Below are positions 16,535-25,299 of a stretch of 64,000 nt of DNA, piece by piece. Origin of the DNA: Clostridium septicum (GTDB taxonomy: Bacteria > Bacillota > Clostridia > Clostridiales > Clostridiaceae). The translations under genes and the position numbers were made by a program. The DNA lies in the NCBI RefSeq assembly GCF_003606265.1, contig NZ_CP023671.1, forward strand, positions 434,001-498,000, in the 5' to 3' direction. Position 1 is the stretch's first letter, and each line of letters begins with the position of its first letter. The notes below the pieces were generated by a model, which made no database searches, had not been told where the DNA came from, and saw only the letters and a list, made by a program, of their open reading frames with translations.

Positions 16535-16741
16535 ATGAAATTTTTAGACATTATAGCACTTATTTTAGTTATAGTAGGAGCCGTAAATTGGGGACTTATA
16601 GGTTTTTTCCAATTTGATCTTGTGGCTGCTCTATTTGGAACAATGACTATGTTCAGCAGAGTTGTGTATGCTCTTGTTGGGCTAGCTGGACTTTACTCAC
16701 TATCATTTTTTGCAAAAGATAGTTCAGTAAATTCAAACTAA
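16535..16741 (+). CDS. DUF378 family small membrane protein (YuzA-like)
   Basis: The 68-aa protein has two membrane helices (about residues 3-23 and 39-60). It shows the family's conserved core MKFLDIIALILVIVGAVNWG and a mid-protein VYALVGLAGLY. DUF378 proteins are common in Firmicutes and have no established role. The ATG at 16535 is preceded by AAGGAG inside a long hairpin; a longer reading from 16469 has no ribosome site. Confidence 0.85.
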   Translation: MKFLDIIALILVIVGAVNWGLIGFFQFDLVAALFGTMTMFSRVVYALVGLAGLYSLSFFAKDSSVNSN

Positions 16742-16756
16742 AATATGAGTCACACA

Positions 16757-16789
16757 AAAAAGACTATCATTTATATGATAGTCTTTTAT
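16757..16789. terminator. Bidirectional terminator
   Basis: AAAAGACTATCAT (16758-16770) and ATGATAGTCTTTT (16775-16787) with a TTAT loop, between the DUF378 gene and the convergent PEPCK-like gene. Confidence 0.88.
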
Positions 16790-16796
16790 TAATAAA

Positions 16797-18542
16797 CTAA
16801 AGATTTTTTATTATTTCAAATAACTCTAAAGCTGCTGCTCTTGGTCCAGTCTTTTCTTGTCCTTTAACTGCTAAACAAGTTTTTATTTGACCAACCTTTA
16901 CTTTTTCTTTAAACATAACATTAAAATATTTTTCTATTAATTTGTCTGTTTCTTTTTGCTTTTGAGCTGGTCCAAATGGATTTGCAAAGTAACTTTCAAC
17001 TAATCCTGTTTCTGAAGTAGTTCCTTTTGCCATTCTAGCACCAGATTTAAATACTTTTATGGCATCTTCAGGAGTCTTAAAATATTCTATTGAAGTTTCT
17101 CCTTCTTCAACTTTAGTATAGTTATTAGCATACAAGAATAAATCTACTTTATATCCTTTAATTATTTCCTTATATGGAGCTACTGGCATAACTAATCTTG
17201 CATTAATTTTATCTGGATTCATAAATATACTTCTATCCATTTCTTTAAATGCATATCCTTGATCTAAATCGTCTAACCTTACAAAAGCTCCAATTTCTGT
17301 ACCATATCCATATACTTCTCCATTTAAATTTTTAAATGTTCCCATATCATCAAATATAATAGTCATATCACTTATATAGTCTTCACTTAATGTTCTAAAG
17401 GCTTCTAAACTCTCTGATTTACCTGCTCCGCTATCTCCCATAATTACAACATTAGCTTGCTTTCCATCTTTTAATTCTATATTAACCATAGCTCCATGAA
17501 TTGGAAGGTATCCTCTTTTTATCATAACTAGATTATGAAGAGTTAATGTCATTTTCTTCATATATCCAAAGTAATCTATCTCTTCTGAATGATTAACATA
17601 CCCAAGCATAATATCATTTTTTTCATCATTATAGAATACAGTTTTAAGCTCTCCATCATCATCCTTAGCACCAAATACATAAACTAAATCTGGTTTTCTA
17701 CCTCTATATTCATCGCTTCTTGCCATTTCAAAGAGATTACATAAAGTAATTCCATGCTCCATAAAATCTCTATGGAAATAAATAAATGCAAGCAATTCAC
17801 CTACCTTTGCAGGATAACAAAACCAATGATCCTTATTTAAGGTAGCATATCTTAGAGGATTTTCTGTTACTTCTGAAAACATTCCACTTCTCGTATTCTT
17901 TTTAGGATAAGTTATAAAAGGAGTTTCTAATAATATACTGTCAATAAAGTGAATATCTTCTAATGCCTCATATCCCTTTGGCATTGGCCATAAGACTTTA
18001 TTAATCATTATTGAAGAATTTCCTCCAGCAGGAATTTGTCTAAATACTTTTGGTTTATATCCTAATACATTTTTCTCTATTTTTCTATATAGCTTTAATA
18101 CTAAATTAGAAAATCCTGAGTTAGCTTCTGTAAAACTTACAGCTGCTAAACCTTGTTGAACTTTATCACTATTAATTATAGTATATCTTTCTAATCTTCT
18201 CCAAAACAGATAAAAATCTTCTATAAATGATATAAATCTATCTTTATCTTCAAAAAGATTTTTATAATTCGGATTAGCTTCTACTATTTCTTCAACACTC
18301 ATAACCGTACAATACTTACATATTCTAGCTATATTTTTTCTAATTTCACAAACGTCCTCTGTCTCTAAACCCTTTCTTAAATATTTCCAGCTTAAAGACA
18401 ATCTATCTTTAGAAATTCTTAAATAACTTTCTAAAACCCTTCTAAATCCTTCACTTTCTAATAACGTTTCAAAATTATTACAATATTTAGCTGTAAAGTT
18501 TATTAATATTTTATCATTACTCATGGAAAACTCTTTACGCAT
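16797..18542 (-). CDS. PEPCK/HPr-kinase-like P-loop protein of unknown function
   Basis: The 581-aa protein has a P-loop GDSGAGKS (about residues 367-374). It is followed about 30 residues later by an acidic strand IIFDDMG. This resembles the kinase motifs of ATP-dependent PEP carboxykinase and HPr kinase. The downstream part (GTTSETGLVESYFANPFGP, about 505-523) also recalls the C-terminal region of PEPCK. The N-terminal 300 residues are helical and unlike PEPCK, and I do not see the oxaloacetate/PEP site. It is probably a cytosolic kinase or ATPase rather than a gluconeogenic enzyme. AGGGGG precedes the ATG at 18542. It stands alone between terminators. Confidence 0.6.
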   Translation of the reverse strand: MRKEFSMSNDKILINFTAKYCNNFETLLESEGFRRVLESYLRISKDRLSLSWKYLRKGLETEDVCEIRKNIARICKYCTVMSVEEIVEANPNYKNLFEDKDRFISFIEDFYLFWRRLERYTIINSDKVQQGLAAVSFTEANSGFSNLVLKLYRKIEKNVLGYKPKVFRQIPAGGNSSIMINKVLWPMPKGYEALEDIHFIDSILLETPFITYPKKNTRSGMFSEVTENPLRYATLNKDHWFCYPAKVGELLAFIYFHRDFMEHGITLCNLFEMARSDEYRGRKPDLVYVFGAKDDDGELKTVFYNDEKNDIMLGYVNHSEEIDYFGYMKKMTLTLHNLVMIKRGYLPIHGAMVNIELKDGKQANVVIMGDSGAGKSESLEAFRTLSEDYISDMTIIFDDMGTFKNLNGEVYGYGTEIGAFVRLDDLDQGYAFKEMDRSIFMNPDKINARLVMPVAPYKEIIKGYKVDLFLYANNYTKVEEGETSIEYFKTPEDAIKVFKSGARMAKGTTSETGLVESYFANPFGPAQKQKETDKLIEKYFNVMFKEKVKVGQIKTCLAVKGQEKTGPRAAALELFEIIKNL

Positions 18543-18860
18543 AATTTGCCCCCTTTATGAATTTTATGTTAATCAAATATTTCATTTTTTATTATTTTTG
18601 ACCTTAACAATTGCATTATAACATATTTTATGCAATTTTTTAAAGGATGATTTTGCATTTTTCACAAATTATTATTAAATTCTATGTATTTTCCTTATGA
18701 AAACATATACACTGCAAATTTATTCTGTAGGTAATTATTTATTTATTAATTTTATCGAAATATTTTATCATTTTTTTATTTTTATTTCTTATCTGCTCGA
18801 ACATTTTTATTTTCAATACTATATTTTATAATTAATTCAATATTCATTTTTTATAATAAA
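18543..18860. other. AT-rich intergenic region, no gene seen
   Basis: About 320 bp of A/T-rich DNA upstream of the PEPCK-like gene. A TATAAT on the minus strand near 18616-18621 may be its -10, but no good -35 is present. No ORF with a ribosome site and no structured RNA was recognised. Confidence 0.5.
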
Positions 18861-18892
18861 TAAACCTATAAGAACTTAATCTTATAGGTTTA
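18861..18892 (-). terminator. Terminator after plsC
   Basis: TAAACCTATAAGA (18861-18873) and TCTTATAGGTTTA (18880-18892) form a 13-bp stem just past the acyltransferase stop. Confidence 0.75.
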
Positions 18893-18905
18893 TTATGTAA
18901 TACTA

Positions 18906-19631
18906 TTATTGTTTTAATGCTTTTTCTATTATATTTCTAACTCTCATCGCAAGCTCTTTTTCTTCATCTCTTGTTAAATTTTCTGTATATATTGGCTCAC
19001 AAAATGTTATTGTTATGTCTATTGACTTAAATTTCCTATCTATTTCAAAAGCTCTATAAGCTCTATCTATAGCTACTGGTACTATAGGCGCTTTAGCTTT
19101 AGTTGCAAGTTTTAAGCTTCCCTTCTTAAATTCTTGAAGTTTACCATCTTTACTTCTTGTACCCTCTGGAAATATACACATACTATATCCATTTTTAATA
19201 TTTTCTGCTCCTTGTTGTATTACTTTTATAGCCGACCTTGCATTTTCTCTATCCAACGGCACACAATGATATTGTTGCATCCAATAACCTATAACTGGTG
19301 TTTTTAACATTTCTTTTTTTGCTATAAATCCCATAGCTCTTCCTGCTGAATCCATTAATAAAGGTATATCCAAAATACTAGTATGATTTCCTATAAAACA
19401 ACAAGCTCTCTCTGGTATATTTTCCTTTCCCTTTATTGTTACATTCATTTCTATAGCTTTATTTATAGTATAATTTGCCCAATCTCTTCCTACTTTTGCA
19501 CTATATTCATATCCAGCATCAACTCCCTTGGTTTTTCTTATAAACCAAAGCTTAATTGCCTTTAATCTCAATACTATCATATATAATATATAATGTATTC
19601 CTTTATAAAATCTCACAATCTTTTCCTCCAT
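18906..19631 (-). CDS. plsC: 1-acyl-sn-glycerol-3-phosphate acyltransferase
   Basis: The 241-aa acyltransferase has the catalytic motif N82-H83-TSIL-D88, the glycerol-phosphate-binding FPEGTRS (about 155-161) and a downstream VPVAI block. It adds the second acyl chain to lysophosphatidate to form phosphatidic acid at the cytoplasmic membrane. A hydrophobic segment at about residues 13-30 probably anchors it. Length and motif order are normal for PlsC. It is a single-gene unit divergent from the ComEC-like lipoprotein gene. Confidence 0.92.
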   Translation of the reverse strand: MEEKIVRFYKGIHYILYMIVLRLKAIKLWFIRKTKGVDAGYEYSAKVGRDWANYTINKAIEMNVTIKGKENIPERACCFIGNHTSILDIPLLMDSAGRAMGFIAKKEMLKTPVIGYWMQQYHCVPLDRENARSAIKVIQQGAENIKNGYSMCIFPEGTRSKDGKLQEFKKGSLKLATKAKAPIVPVAIDRAYRAFEIDRKFKSIDITITFCEPIYTENLTRDEEKELAMRVRNIIEKALKQ

Positions 19632-19766
19632 AACTCTTATTATATTTATCTAATGCTATTATACTAATAAGAAAAATATTCTTCAATTGTAAGTTTCTCT
19701 TTTCATTATATGCATATAATGTTAAACTTATTTAAGTCTTATAATTAGTAAATGGAGGTATTTTAT

Positions 19767-20624
19767 TTGAAAAAGAAATTATCAATCTTATCACTTTTTC
19801 TGTTAGTATTTTGTTTTGTTTTTGTAGGATGTAACATAAATTCACCATCTAATACAGATAATACCAAAGATATGAAAGTGCATTATATAGATGTTGGGCA
19901 AGGTGATTCAATATTAATACAAGTTAATAATAAAAATATGTTAATTGACTGTGGTCCTAGAGATGGAAAGGATAAATTATTCTCATATTTAGAATCTCAA
20001 AAAATTACTAAACTTGATTATGTAGTTGCTACACATCCACATGAAGATCATATAGGAAATATGGCTGATGTCATAAAAAAATATGACGTAGATAAATTTT
20101 ATGCTCCAAAAGTTGAACATACTACTAAAACGTTTGAAAAAATGATAGAGGCTTTAGCTAGTAAAAATCTTAAAATAACTACTATAAAAGCCGGTACAAA
20201 ATCTATAGATCTTGGAGAAAATACAAAAGTTTCAGTAGTAGCCCCTAATAGCGCTACTTATGATGACTTAAATGACTACTCTCCAATTATTAAAGTAGAG
20301 TATGGTAAAAACTCTTTCTTATTTACAGGAGATGCTGAAAAGAAATCTGAAAAAGAAGTTTTATCTAAAAATTATAACATTGAAGCTGATGTTTTAAAAC
20401 TTGGCCATCATGGTTCTTCTACTTCAACATCTAAAGAATTTTTTAATGCTGTTAATCCATCAATTGCTGTAATTACTCTTGCTAGTGACAATAAATATGG
20501 TCATCCACATAAAGAGACTATCAATCTTTTAAAAGAAAAGAAAACTACAGTATATAGAACTGATACTGATGGAAATATAGTTCTTTCATCTGATGGAAAT
20601 AAGATTTCAAAAATTAATAAATAA
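19767..20624 (+). CDS. ComEC-like metallo-beta-lactamase-fold hydrolase, lipoprotein
   Basis: The 285-aa protein has a lipoprotein signal (KKKLSILSLFLLVFCFVFVGC). The following domain is of the ComEC/Rec2 C-terminal type: VGQGDSI, then THPHEDHIG (HxHxDH metal site), LFTGDAE and LGHHGSS. It is expected on the outer face of the membrane as a metal-dependent hydrolase, possibly a nuclease or phosphodiesterase. Stand-alone proteins of this type are common in Clostridium and need not act in DNA uptake. The TTG at 19767 is chosen as start: GGAGG lies 8 nt before it and overlaps the upstream in-frame ATG (19752). Confidence 0.85.
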   Translation: MKKKLSILSLFLLVFCFVFVGCNINSPSNTDNTKDMKVHYIDVGQGDSILIQVNNKNMLIDCGPRDGKDKLFSYLESQKITKLDYVVATHPHEDHIGNMADVIKKYDVDKFYAPKVEHTTKTFEKMIEALASKNLKITTIKAGTKSIDLGENTKVSVVAPNSATYDDLNDYSPIIKVEYGKNSFLFTGDAEKKSEKEVLSKNYNIEADVLKLGHHGSSTSTSKEFFNAVNPSIAVITLASDNKYGHPHKETINLLKEKKTTVYRTDTDGNIVLSSDGNKISKINK

Positions 20625-20665
20625 ATGATAGATGCTCCCTAAATTTTAGGGAGCATCTATCATTT
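20623..20665. terminator. Long perfect terminator hairpin
   Basis: The arms 20623-20643 and 20645-20665 (core GATGCTCCC/GGGAGCATC) are complementary over about 20 bp. The stem starts at the stop codon of the lipoprotein gene and faces the convergent nuclease gene. Confidence 0.88.
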
Positions 20666-20715
20666 AAGAACTTCTTCTTAAAACAATTAATTTTTAAACT
20701 TTTATTTTTCTTTAT

Positions 20716-21564
20716 CTATATGCCTTCGTTAACTAACTCTTTCAATTGGATATTATCTTTTTCTTCTAATCCACTAACTTCTTTATTTTTAATGTAAATA
20801 TCATCCACTATTTTTTCTTCTTTTGTGTCATATTTTTCATTTACATTATCAACTAATTTATCATTATCATTTTCTTTATCTATTTTAGTTTCTTCTTCAT
20901 CATCCTTAATCTCTGTAGTTTCTATTATAAACTTATTCCATAGAGTAAAAATATTATAAAGATTTGTAACATCCTGTTCATTATAAAGAAGTATATTCTC
21001 AACCTTTTTCTTAGGCATTCTCAAAATATATTCTCTATCTTTTAAAACCTTGTGAAATGTTTTAGCTAAGTTAGAACCGCTTATAAGTTCTCCCTCCCTA
21101 AATATTTCAAAAACTTTCTCAAGATTTTTAAGCCCTATTGAATGTCCATAAACCCGTTCATACTCTCTTTGAATATCAATATCTTGAAACTCCTTAGAAA
21201 AATCATATTGTATATTATACTTTTTGAACAAATAATTTATTACAGTAAAATCATTATTTCCCGAAAAAGTAACTATAGAGTTTTTACCATGTTTTTTCAT
21301 GTCTATAAAATATCTTCTAGCTAAAATAAGTATATCTACTACTTCACTTTTATTTTCTATCATATATTGAGTTACATGAAGTTTTTTATCATCATTATTA
21401 AATATACAAGCGCCAAAAACTCCTATACATTTAGGTTTTTTATAAACATAATGTTCTAAATCAAAGAATATAAGCTCATCTTGCCTTCGATTTATCTTAT
21501 CAGTTTTAAGAATAAATTCCTCAGATATATCACTAACCTCTACTATATTTTCACGAATTATCAC
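20716..21564 (-). CDS. YprB-like ribonuclease H-fold exonuclease
   Basis: The 282-aa protein has an RNase_H_2/YprB-type domain over about residues 25-215. FFDLEHY supplies the first acidic pair (DxE), FSGNNDFTVINYLFKKY the middle motif, and LYNEQDVTNLYNIF the last Asp. This layout fits a DEDD 3'-5' exonuclease. The C-terminal 65 residues are highly charged and look disordered. Target nucleic acid and role are unknown. It is a single gene transcribed toward the 20623-20665 terminator. Confidence 0.8.
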   Translation of the reverse strand: MIIRENIVEVSDISEEFILKTDKINRRQDELIFFDLEHYVYKKPKCIGVFGACIFNNDDKKLHVTQYMIENKSEVVDILILARRYFIDMKKHGKNSIVTFSGNNDFTVINYLFKKYNIQYDFSKEFQDIDIQREYERVYGHSIGLKNLEKVFEIFREGELISGSNLAKTFHKVLKDREYILRMPKKKVENILLYNEQDVTNLYNIFTLWNKFIIETTEIKDDEEETKIDKENDNDKLVDNVNEKYDTKEEKIVDDIYIKNKEVSGLEEKDNIQLKELVNEGI

Positions 21565-21783
21565 AATACCACTCTTTCTTCCTCTTTATTATCACCTTTT
21601 AATGATTAATTGTTTCTTTATAATACTATTTAATTATAGCATCTTTTATTCTAATGTTAAAATTTTTATGTTTAATTACCTTAATACTATAATATTAACT
21701 TTTAAATCCAGATGTTAATAAAATTATAACTTATTATTTTATCCTTAATCGTCAAAAATTATTATCACTTTTTGTCAAAACTG

Positions 21784-21841
21784 TTGACTATTTTTTATGA
21801 TTTTGATATTATATAATATGTATATATGATAATGATTTTCA
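21784..21841 (+). promoter_or_regulatory. feo promoter with Fur box
   Basis: TTGACT (21784-21789), 17 bp, TATTAT (21807-21812). The 7-1-7 repeat TGATAAT-G-ATTTTCA (21827-21841) follows and differs from the ideal Fur half-site pair at one base. It lies in the early transcribed region, so iron-loaded Fur would block transcription. Confidence 0.82.
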
Positions 21842-21856
21842 ATATGAGGTGTAGAA

Positions 21857-22078
21857 ATGTGTATATGTGATTTAAAATTAGGTGAAAAAGGTAAAATAGA
21901 ATCTATTAAAGGTGATGATAGACTTGCAAAAAGATTATTTGCTTTAGGTTGTATTGAAGGCACTGAAATAGAATTAAAAAGAATAGCTCCTCTTGGAGAT
22001 CCTATAATTGTTAATTTAAGAGGATTTGACTTAGCTATAAGAAAAAAGGATGCCAAAAATATATTTTTAACACTTTAA
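21857..22078 (+). CDS. feoA: Ferrous iron transport protein A
   Basis: The 73-aa SH3-like FeoA protein shows its typical elements: LGEKGKIESIKGDDRLAKRLFALGC, then EGTEIELKRIAPLGDPI and VNLRGFDLAIRKKDAKNI. It is a small cytosolic partner of the FeoB iron channel. It starts after GAGGTG and precedes feoB by 15 bp. Iron control by the upstream Fur box is expected. Confidence 0.95.
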   Translation: MCICDLKLGEKGKIESIKGDDRLAKRLFALGCIEGTEIELKRIAPLGDPIIVNLRGFDLAIRKKDAKNIFLTL

Positions 22079-22093
22079 TTAGGGGGATAAGAC

Positions 22094-23854
22094 ATGAAAA
22101 CTGTAGCATTACTTGGTAATCCAAATGTAGGAAAAACTACATTGTTTAATAGCTTAACAGGATCTACTCAAAGAGTTGGAAATTGGGCTGGTGTTACCGT
22201 AGATAAAAAAGAAGGTTATTTTAATGATATTAAAATAGTTGACCTTCCAGGTATTTATGCAATGGATACCTATTCAAATGAGGAGAAAGTTTCTAAGAGT
22301 TTTTTAGAAACAGATGAAGTTGATTTAATATTAAATATAATTGATGCCTCAAATATTGATAGAAATTTATATTTAACTACTCAATTAAAACAATTTAATA
22401 AACCTATAATTTTAGCTGTTAATATGATTGATGTAGCTAAAAAGAAAGGTATAGATATTGATTATAATAAACTATCAGAACTTTTAAATGTAACTGTTAT
22501 ACCAATTATAGCCTTTAAAGAAGAAGGATTGGATGACATAAAGAATGCATTAAAATCTGATAATTTTTTAAGAGATAATAGCGATAATGATTATCAGTTC
22601 AATAGTGAAAAAGAGGCTTATGCTTTTATAGAGGATTTATTAAAAAAATGTAGTCATACTAGTGGTAAAGTTGATTATGCACTGAAAGATAAATTAGATA
22701 ATATTTTATTAAATCCTTGGCTTGCATACCCAATATTTATATCGATAATGGCTGCAATGTTTCAAATTACATTTGCTTGGGTTGGACAACCATTATCTGA
22801 TATGTTAGATGAAATGCTAAACGAATCTTTTTTACCATTTGTATCTGATTTATTATCTGGTACAAGTCATTGGTTCCAATCATTAATTGTTGATGGTATT
22901 ATTGCAGGGGTTGGAGGAATCCTAGTACTTTTACCAATTATACTTGCCTTGTTTGCTTGTATATCAATATTAGAAGATAGTGGATATATGGCTAGAGTTG
23001 CTTTTATAATGGACAAATTAATGAGAAAAATGGGGCTTTCAGGTAAAGCCTTTATTCCTATGATAGTAGGATTTGGTTGTACTGTTCCTGCTATAATGTC
23101 TGCTAGAACATTAGAAAGCGAAAAAGATAGAAAATTAACAGCATTATTAGTTCCTTTAATGAGTTGTAATGCAAGATTACCTGTTTATGCTATATTTGCA
23201 TCGGTTTTCTTTCCTAATTATGTTGGATTAGTAGTTGCTGGACTTTATTTATTAGGTGTAATATTAGCATTTATATTGGGTATACTATTTAAGAATACTA
23301 TATTTAAAAAAGATGAAGAGCCATTTATAATCGAATTACCTGAATATAAAATGCCTTCTCTTAAAAACATATTAAAACAAGTTTATGAAAAAGCAAAAAG
23401 TTTCTTAATTAAAGCAGGAACTATTATTTTTGCTATGAGTGTTGTTATCTGGGTATTATCAAACTTTAACTTAAGTGGTATGGTAGATGTTAATGATAGT
23501 ATCCTAGCATCTATCGGTGGAGTTCTTTCTCCTATATTTAAGCCACTAGGTTTTGGAAATTGGCAAAGTTCTGTTTCACTTTTAACAGGATTACTTGCTA
23601 AAGAAACTGTTGTAGCTTCAATGGAAGTAATTTTTGCTGGGGATTTAGCTGCTATGTTACCATTACATTTTAATGCAATATCAGCGCTTTCCTTCTTAGT
23701 ATTTGTTTTATTATATACTCCTTGTATTTCAGTACTTGGTGCAATGAAAAAAGAATATGGAACTAAATTTACTTTATTTTCTATAGGATATCAATTAATT
23801 CTTGCCTGGGTAGTTTCATTTATAGTATTTAATATCGGAAAAATATTTATATAA
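22094..23854 (+). CDS. feoB: Ferrous iron transport protein B
   Basis: The 586-aa Fe2+ permease has an N-terminal GTPase domain: G1 GNPNVGKTT at residues 8-16, G3 DLPGIY at about 52-57 and G4 NMID at about 112-115. The membrane part includes two Gate modules with the FeoB-typical GCTVPAIMSARTLE (about 325-338). It is shorter than many FeoB proteins (about 650-750 aa); the linker between G domain and membrane part appears compact, but all functional blocks are present. AGGGGG precedes the ATG. Confidence 0.95.
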   Translation: MKTVALLGNPNVGKTTLFNSLTGSTQRVGNWAGVTVDKKEGYFNDIKIVDLPGIYAMDTYSNEEKVSKSFLETDEVDLILNIIDASNIDRNLYLTTQLKQFNKPIILAVNMIDVAKKKGIDIDYNKLSELLNVTVIPIIAFKEEGLDDIKNALKSDNFLRDNSDNDYQFNSEKEAYAFIEDLLKKCSHTSGKVDYALKDKLDNILLNPWLAYPIFISIMAAMFQITFAWVGQPLSDMLDEMLNESFLPFVSDLLSGTSHWFQSLIVDGIIAGVGGILVLLPIILALFACISILEDSGYMARVAFIMDKLMRKMGLSGKAFIPMIVGFGCTVPAIMSARTLESEKDRKLTALLVPLMSCNARLPVYAIFASVFFPNYVGLVVAGLYLLGVILAFILGILFKNTIFKKDEEPFIIELPEYKMPSLKNILKQVYEKAKSFLIKAGTIIFAMSVVIWVLSNFNLSGMVDVNDSILASIGGVLSPIFKPLGFGNWQSSVSLLTGLLAKETVVASMEVIFAGDLAAMLPLHFNAISALSFLVFVLLYTPCISVLGAMKKEYGTKFTLFSIGYQLILAWVVSFIVFNIGKIFI

Positions 23855-23856
23855 GT

Positions 23857-23884
23857 AAGAGCTAACTTTTAATGTTAGCTCTTT
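23857..23884 (+). terminator. Hairpin between feoB and the small Cys-rich gene
   Basis: AAGAGCTAAC (23857-23866) and GTTAGCTCTT (23874-23883), followed by TAATTAAAGGAG. The T-run is short, so it may be a leaky terminator or a processing or stability element that lowers expression of the downstream gene. Confidence 0.6.
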
Positions 23885-23900
23885 AATTAAAGGAGATTTT

Positions 23901-24050
23901 ATGGAAATTGTTATAACAGTTGCTATTATAGGATTTTCAGCATACATAATTTATAAAAATGTAAGAAAATCCTCTAAAGGTGGTTGTAATTGTGGCAATT
24001 GTTCATCACATTGTCCTATGTACAACGACAAAAATAAAGGTAGAAAGTAA
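23901..24050 (+). CDS. FeoB-associated Cys-rich membrane protein
   Basis: The 49-aa protein has one N-terminal membrane helix (EIVITVAIIGFSAYIIY) and a cysteine cluster, CNCGNCSSHC, in the C-terminal half. This is the hallmark of the FeoB_associated family (PF12669) that follows feoB in many Clostridia. It may bind or shuttle iron at the membrane. AAGGAG lies 6-7 nt before the ATG. The stop codon lies inside the terminator at 24031-24069. Confidence 0.88.
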   Translation: MEIVITVAIIGFSAYIIYKNVRKSSKGGCNCGNCSSHCPMYNDKNKGRK

Positions 24051-24069
24051 TTACTTCCTACCTTTATTT
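24031..24069. terminator. Bidirectional terminator of the feo operon
   Basis: AAATAAAGGTAG and CTACCTTTATTT pair with an inner AAGTAATTACTT extension. It overlaps the end of the FeoB-associated gene and faces the convergent permease gene. Confidence 0.82.
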
Positions 24070-25185
24070 TTATGCTTTATCTGCTATATCTACTAATTCT
24101 TTATTTCTATCCATTAATCTATTTATGTAAAATTTCACTGTAGCAACTGTAGGAGAAGCTAAAAGCATTCCTATAGGTCCGAAGAAACCTCCACCAACCA
24201 CAACTCCTAGTATTATAAAAACTGGTCTAACTCCTACTTTACCACCTATTAGTTTAGGATCAAGGTACCAACCATCAAATAATTGAAGTGATAAAAGTAC
24301 TAAAAATACAGTAAATGCTTTTGTTGGAGATACAAATATATTAAATAAGAATCCTACTGCCTCTCCAATAAAAGGCCCAAAATAAGGAATCATATTAGTT
24401 AATCCAACTATAAAAGCTAGAAGCAATGCATATTCTGACTTAACTAAATTTAGTAATATAAAGGCCATAAAGCCTATAATAGAGGAATCTATAGCTTTTA
24501 TCCCTATATAAGTTCCTATCATATGATGATAAATTCTTATAAACTCTATAAATTTTTTAGATTTTTCCTCCTTTAATATTATAAACAAGATTCTCTTAGT
24601 ACCTTTTAGTAATCTCTCTTTATCTACTAACACATATACTGATATCATTATTCCAAGTACAAATTTAAGTAAGTTACTTGATATTGAAAATACATATGAA
24701 AATGATCCTTCCAATAAACTTACTGTAAAAGCTCCAACTTGTGAAATTATTCCATTAACAGTATCCATAGTACCTGTAGAAACTATAATATCTTTTATGT
24801 TCTGATTACTTAATACATCATTTATCCAATTTTGCATTGATAAAATATAACTTGGAATATCTTTCGTAAGATCTATAGCACTTTCTACAACACTAGGTAT
24901 CCAATAAAAGGCTATTAATGTAAAAATACTTATTATCAATGCATAAGTTGACAATATAGCAATACCCTTTTTAAGTTTAAACCTTCTTTCTAACAACTTT
25001 ACTAAAGGGTTTAGTATATATGCTATGACAAGCCCATAAATAAATGGTACACATAATGATAATAATCTACCTAATATATTAAAAAAGTATCTATAATTAT
25101 CTATAATTTTATACCCAACAATCCCTATTATAATGGCCATAACAATTGCTATTACTAAATCTTTATGTTTTATATTTTTAAACAC
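24070..25185 (-). CDS. AI-2E family transporter (PF01594)
   Basis: The 371-aa membrane protein has about eight helices in the AI-2E/YdiK arrangement: an N-terminal helix pair, a long hydrophilic stretch around residues 120-170, and conserved GLTNMIPYFGPFIGEAVGF (about 262-280). The C-terminal block contains GPIGMLLASPTVA. Members include exporters of autoinducer-2, Na+(Li+)/H+ antiporters and many uncharacterised proteins, so no substrate is assigned. It is monocistronic. Confidence 0.88.
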   Translation of the reverse strand: MFKNIKHKDLVIAIVMAIIIGIVGYKIIDNYRYFFNILGRLLSLCVPFIYGLVIAYILNPLVKLLERRFKLKKGIAILSTYALIISIFTLIAFYWIPSVVESAIDLTKDIPSYILSMQNWINDVLSNQNIKDIIVSTGTMDTVNGIISQVGAFTVSLLEGSFSYVFSISSNLLKFVLGIMISVYVLVDKERLLKGTKRILFIILKEEKSKKFIEFIRIYHHMIGTYIGIKAIDSSIIGFMAFILLNLVKSEYALLLAFIVGLTNMIPYFGPFIGEAVGFLFNIFVSPTKAFTVFLVLLSLQLFDGWYLDPKLIGGKVGVRPVFIILGVVVGGGFFGPIGMLLASPTVATVKFYINRLMDRNKELVDIADKA

Positions 25186-25272
25186 AAACTGTCCACCTTT
25201 CTATATTATTTTATATTTGATTATATCATAAACTAATGTTTTAGTCTTGTTATTATTAAATTTTTATACTAT

Positions 25273-25297
25273 AAAAGGGATGTTATACACCCCTTTT
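25273..25297 (-). terminator. Terminator after argS
   Basis: AAAAGGG (25273-25279) and CCCTTTT close a hairpin immediately downstream of the argS stop. The stem is short. Confidence 0.55.
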
Positions 25298-25299
25298 TG

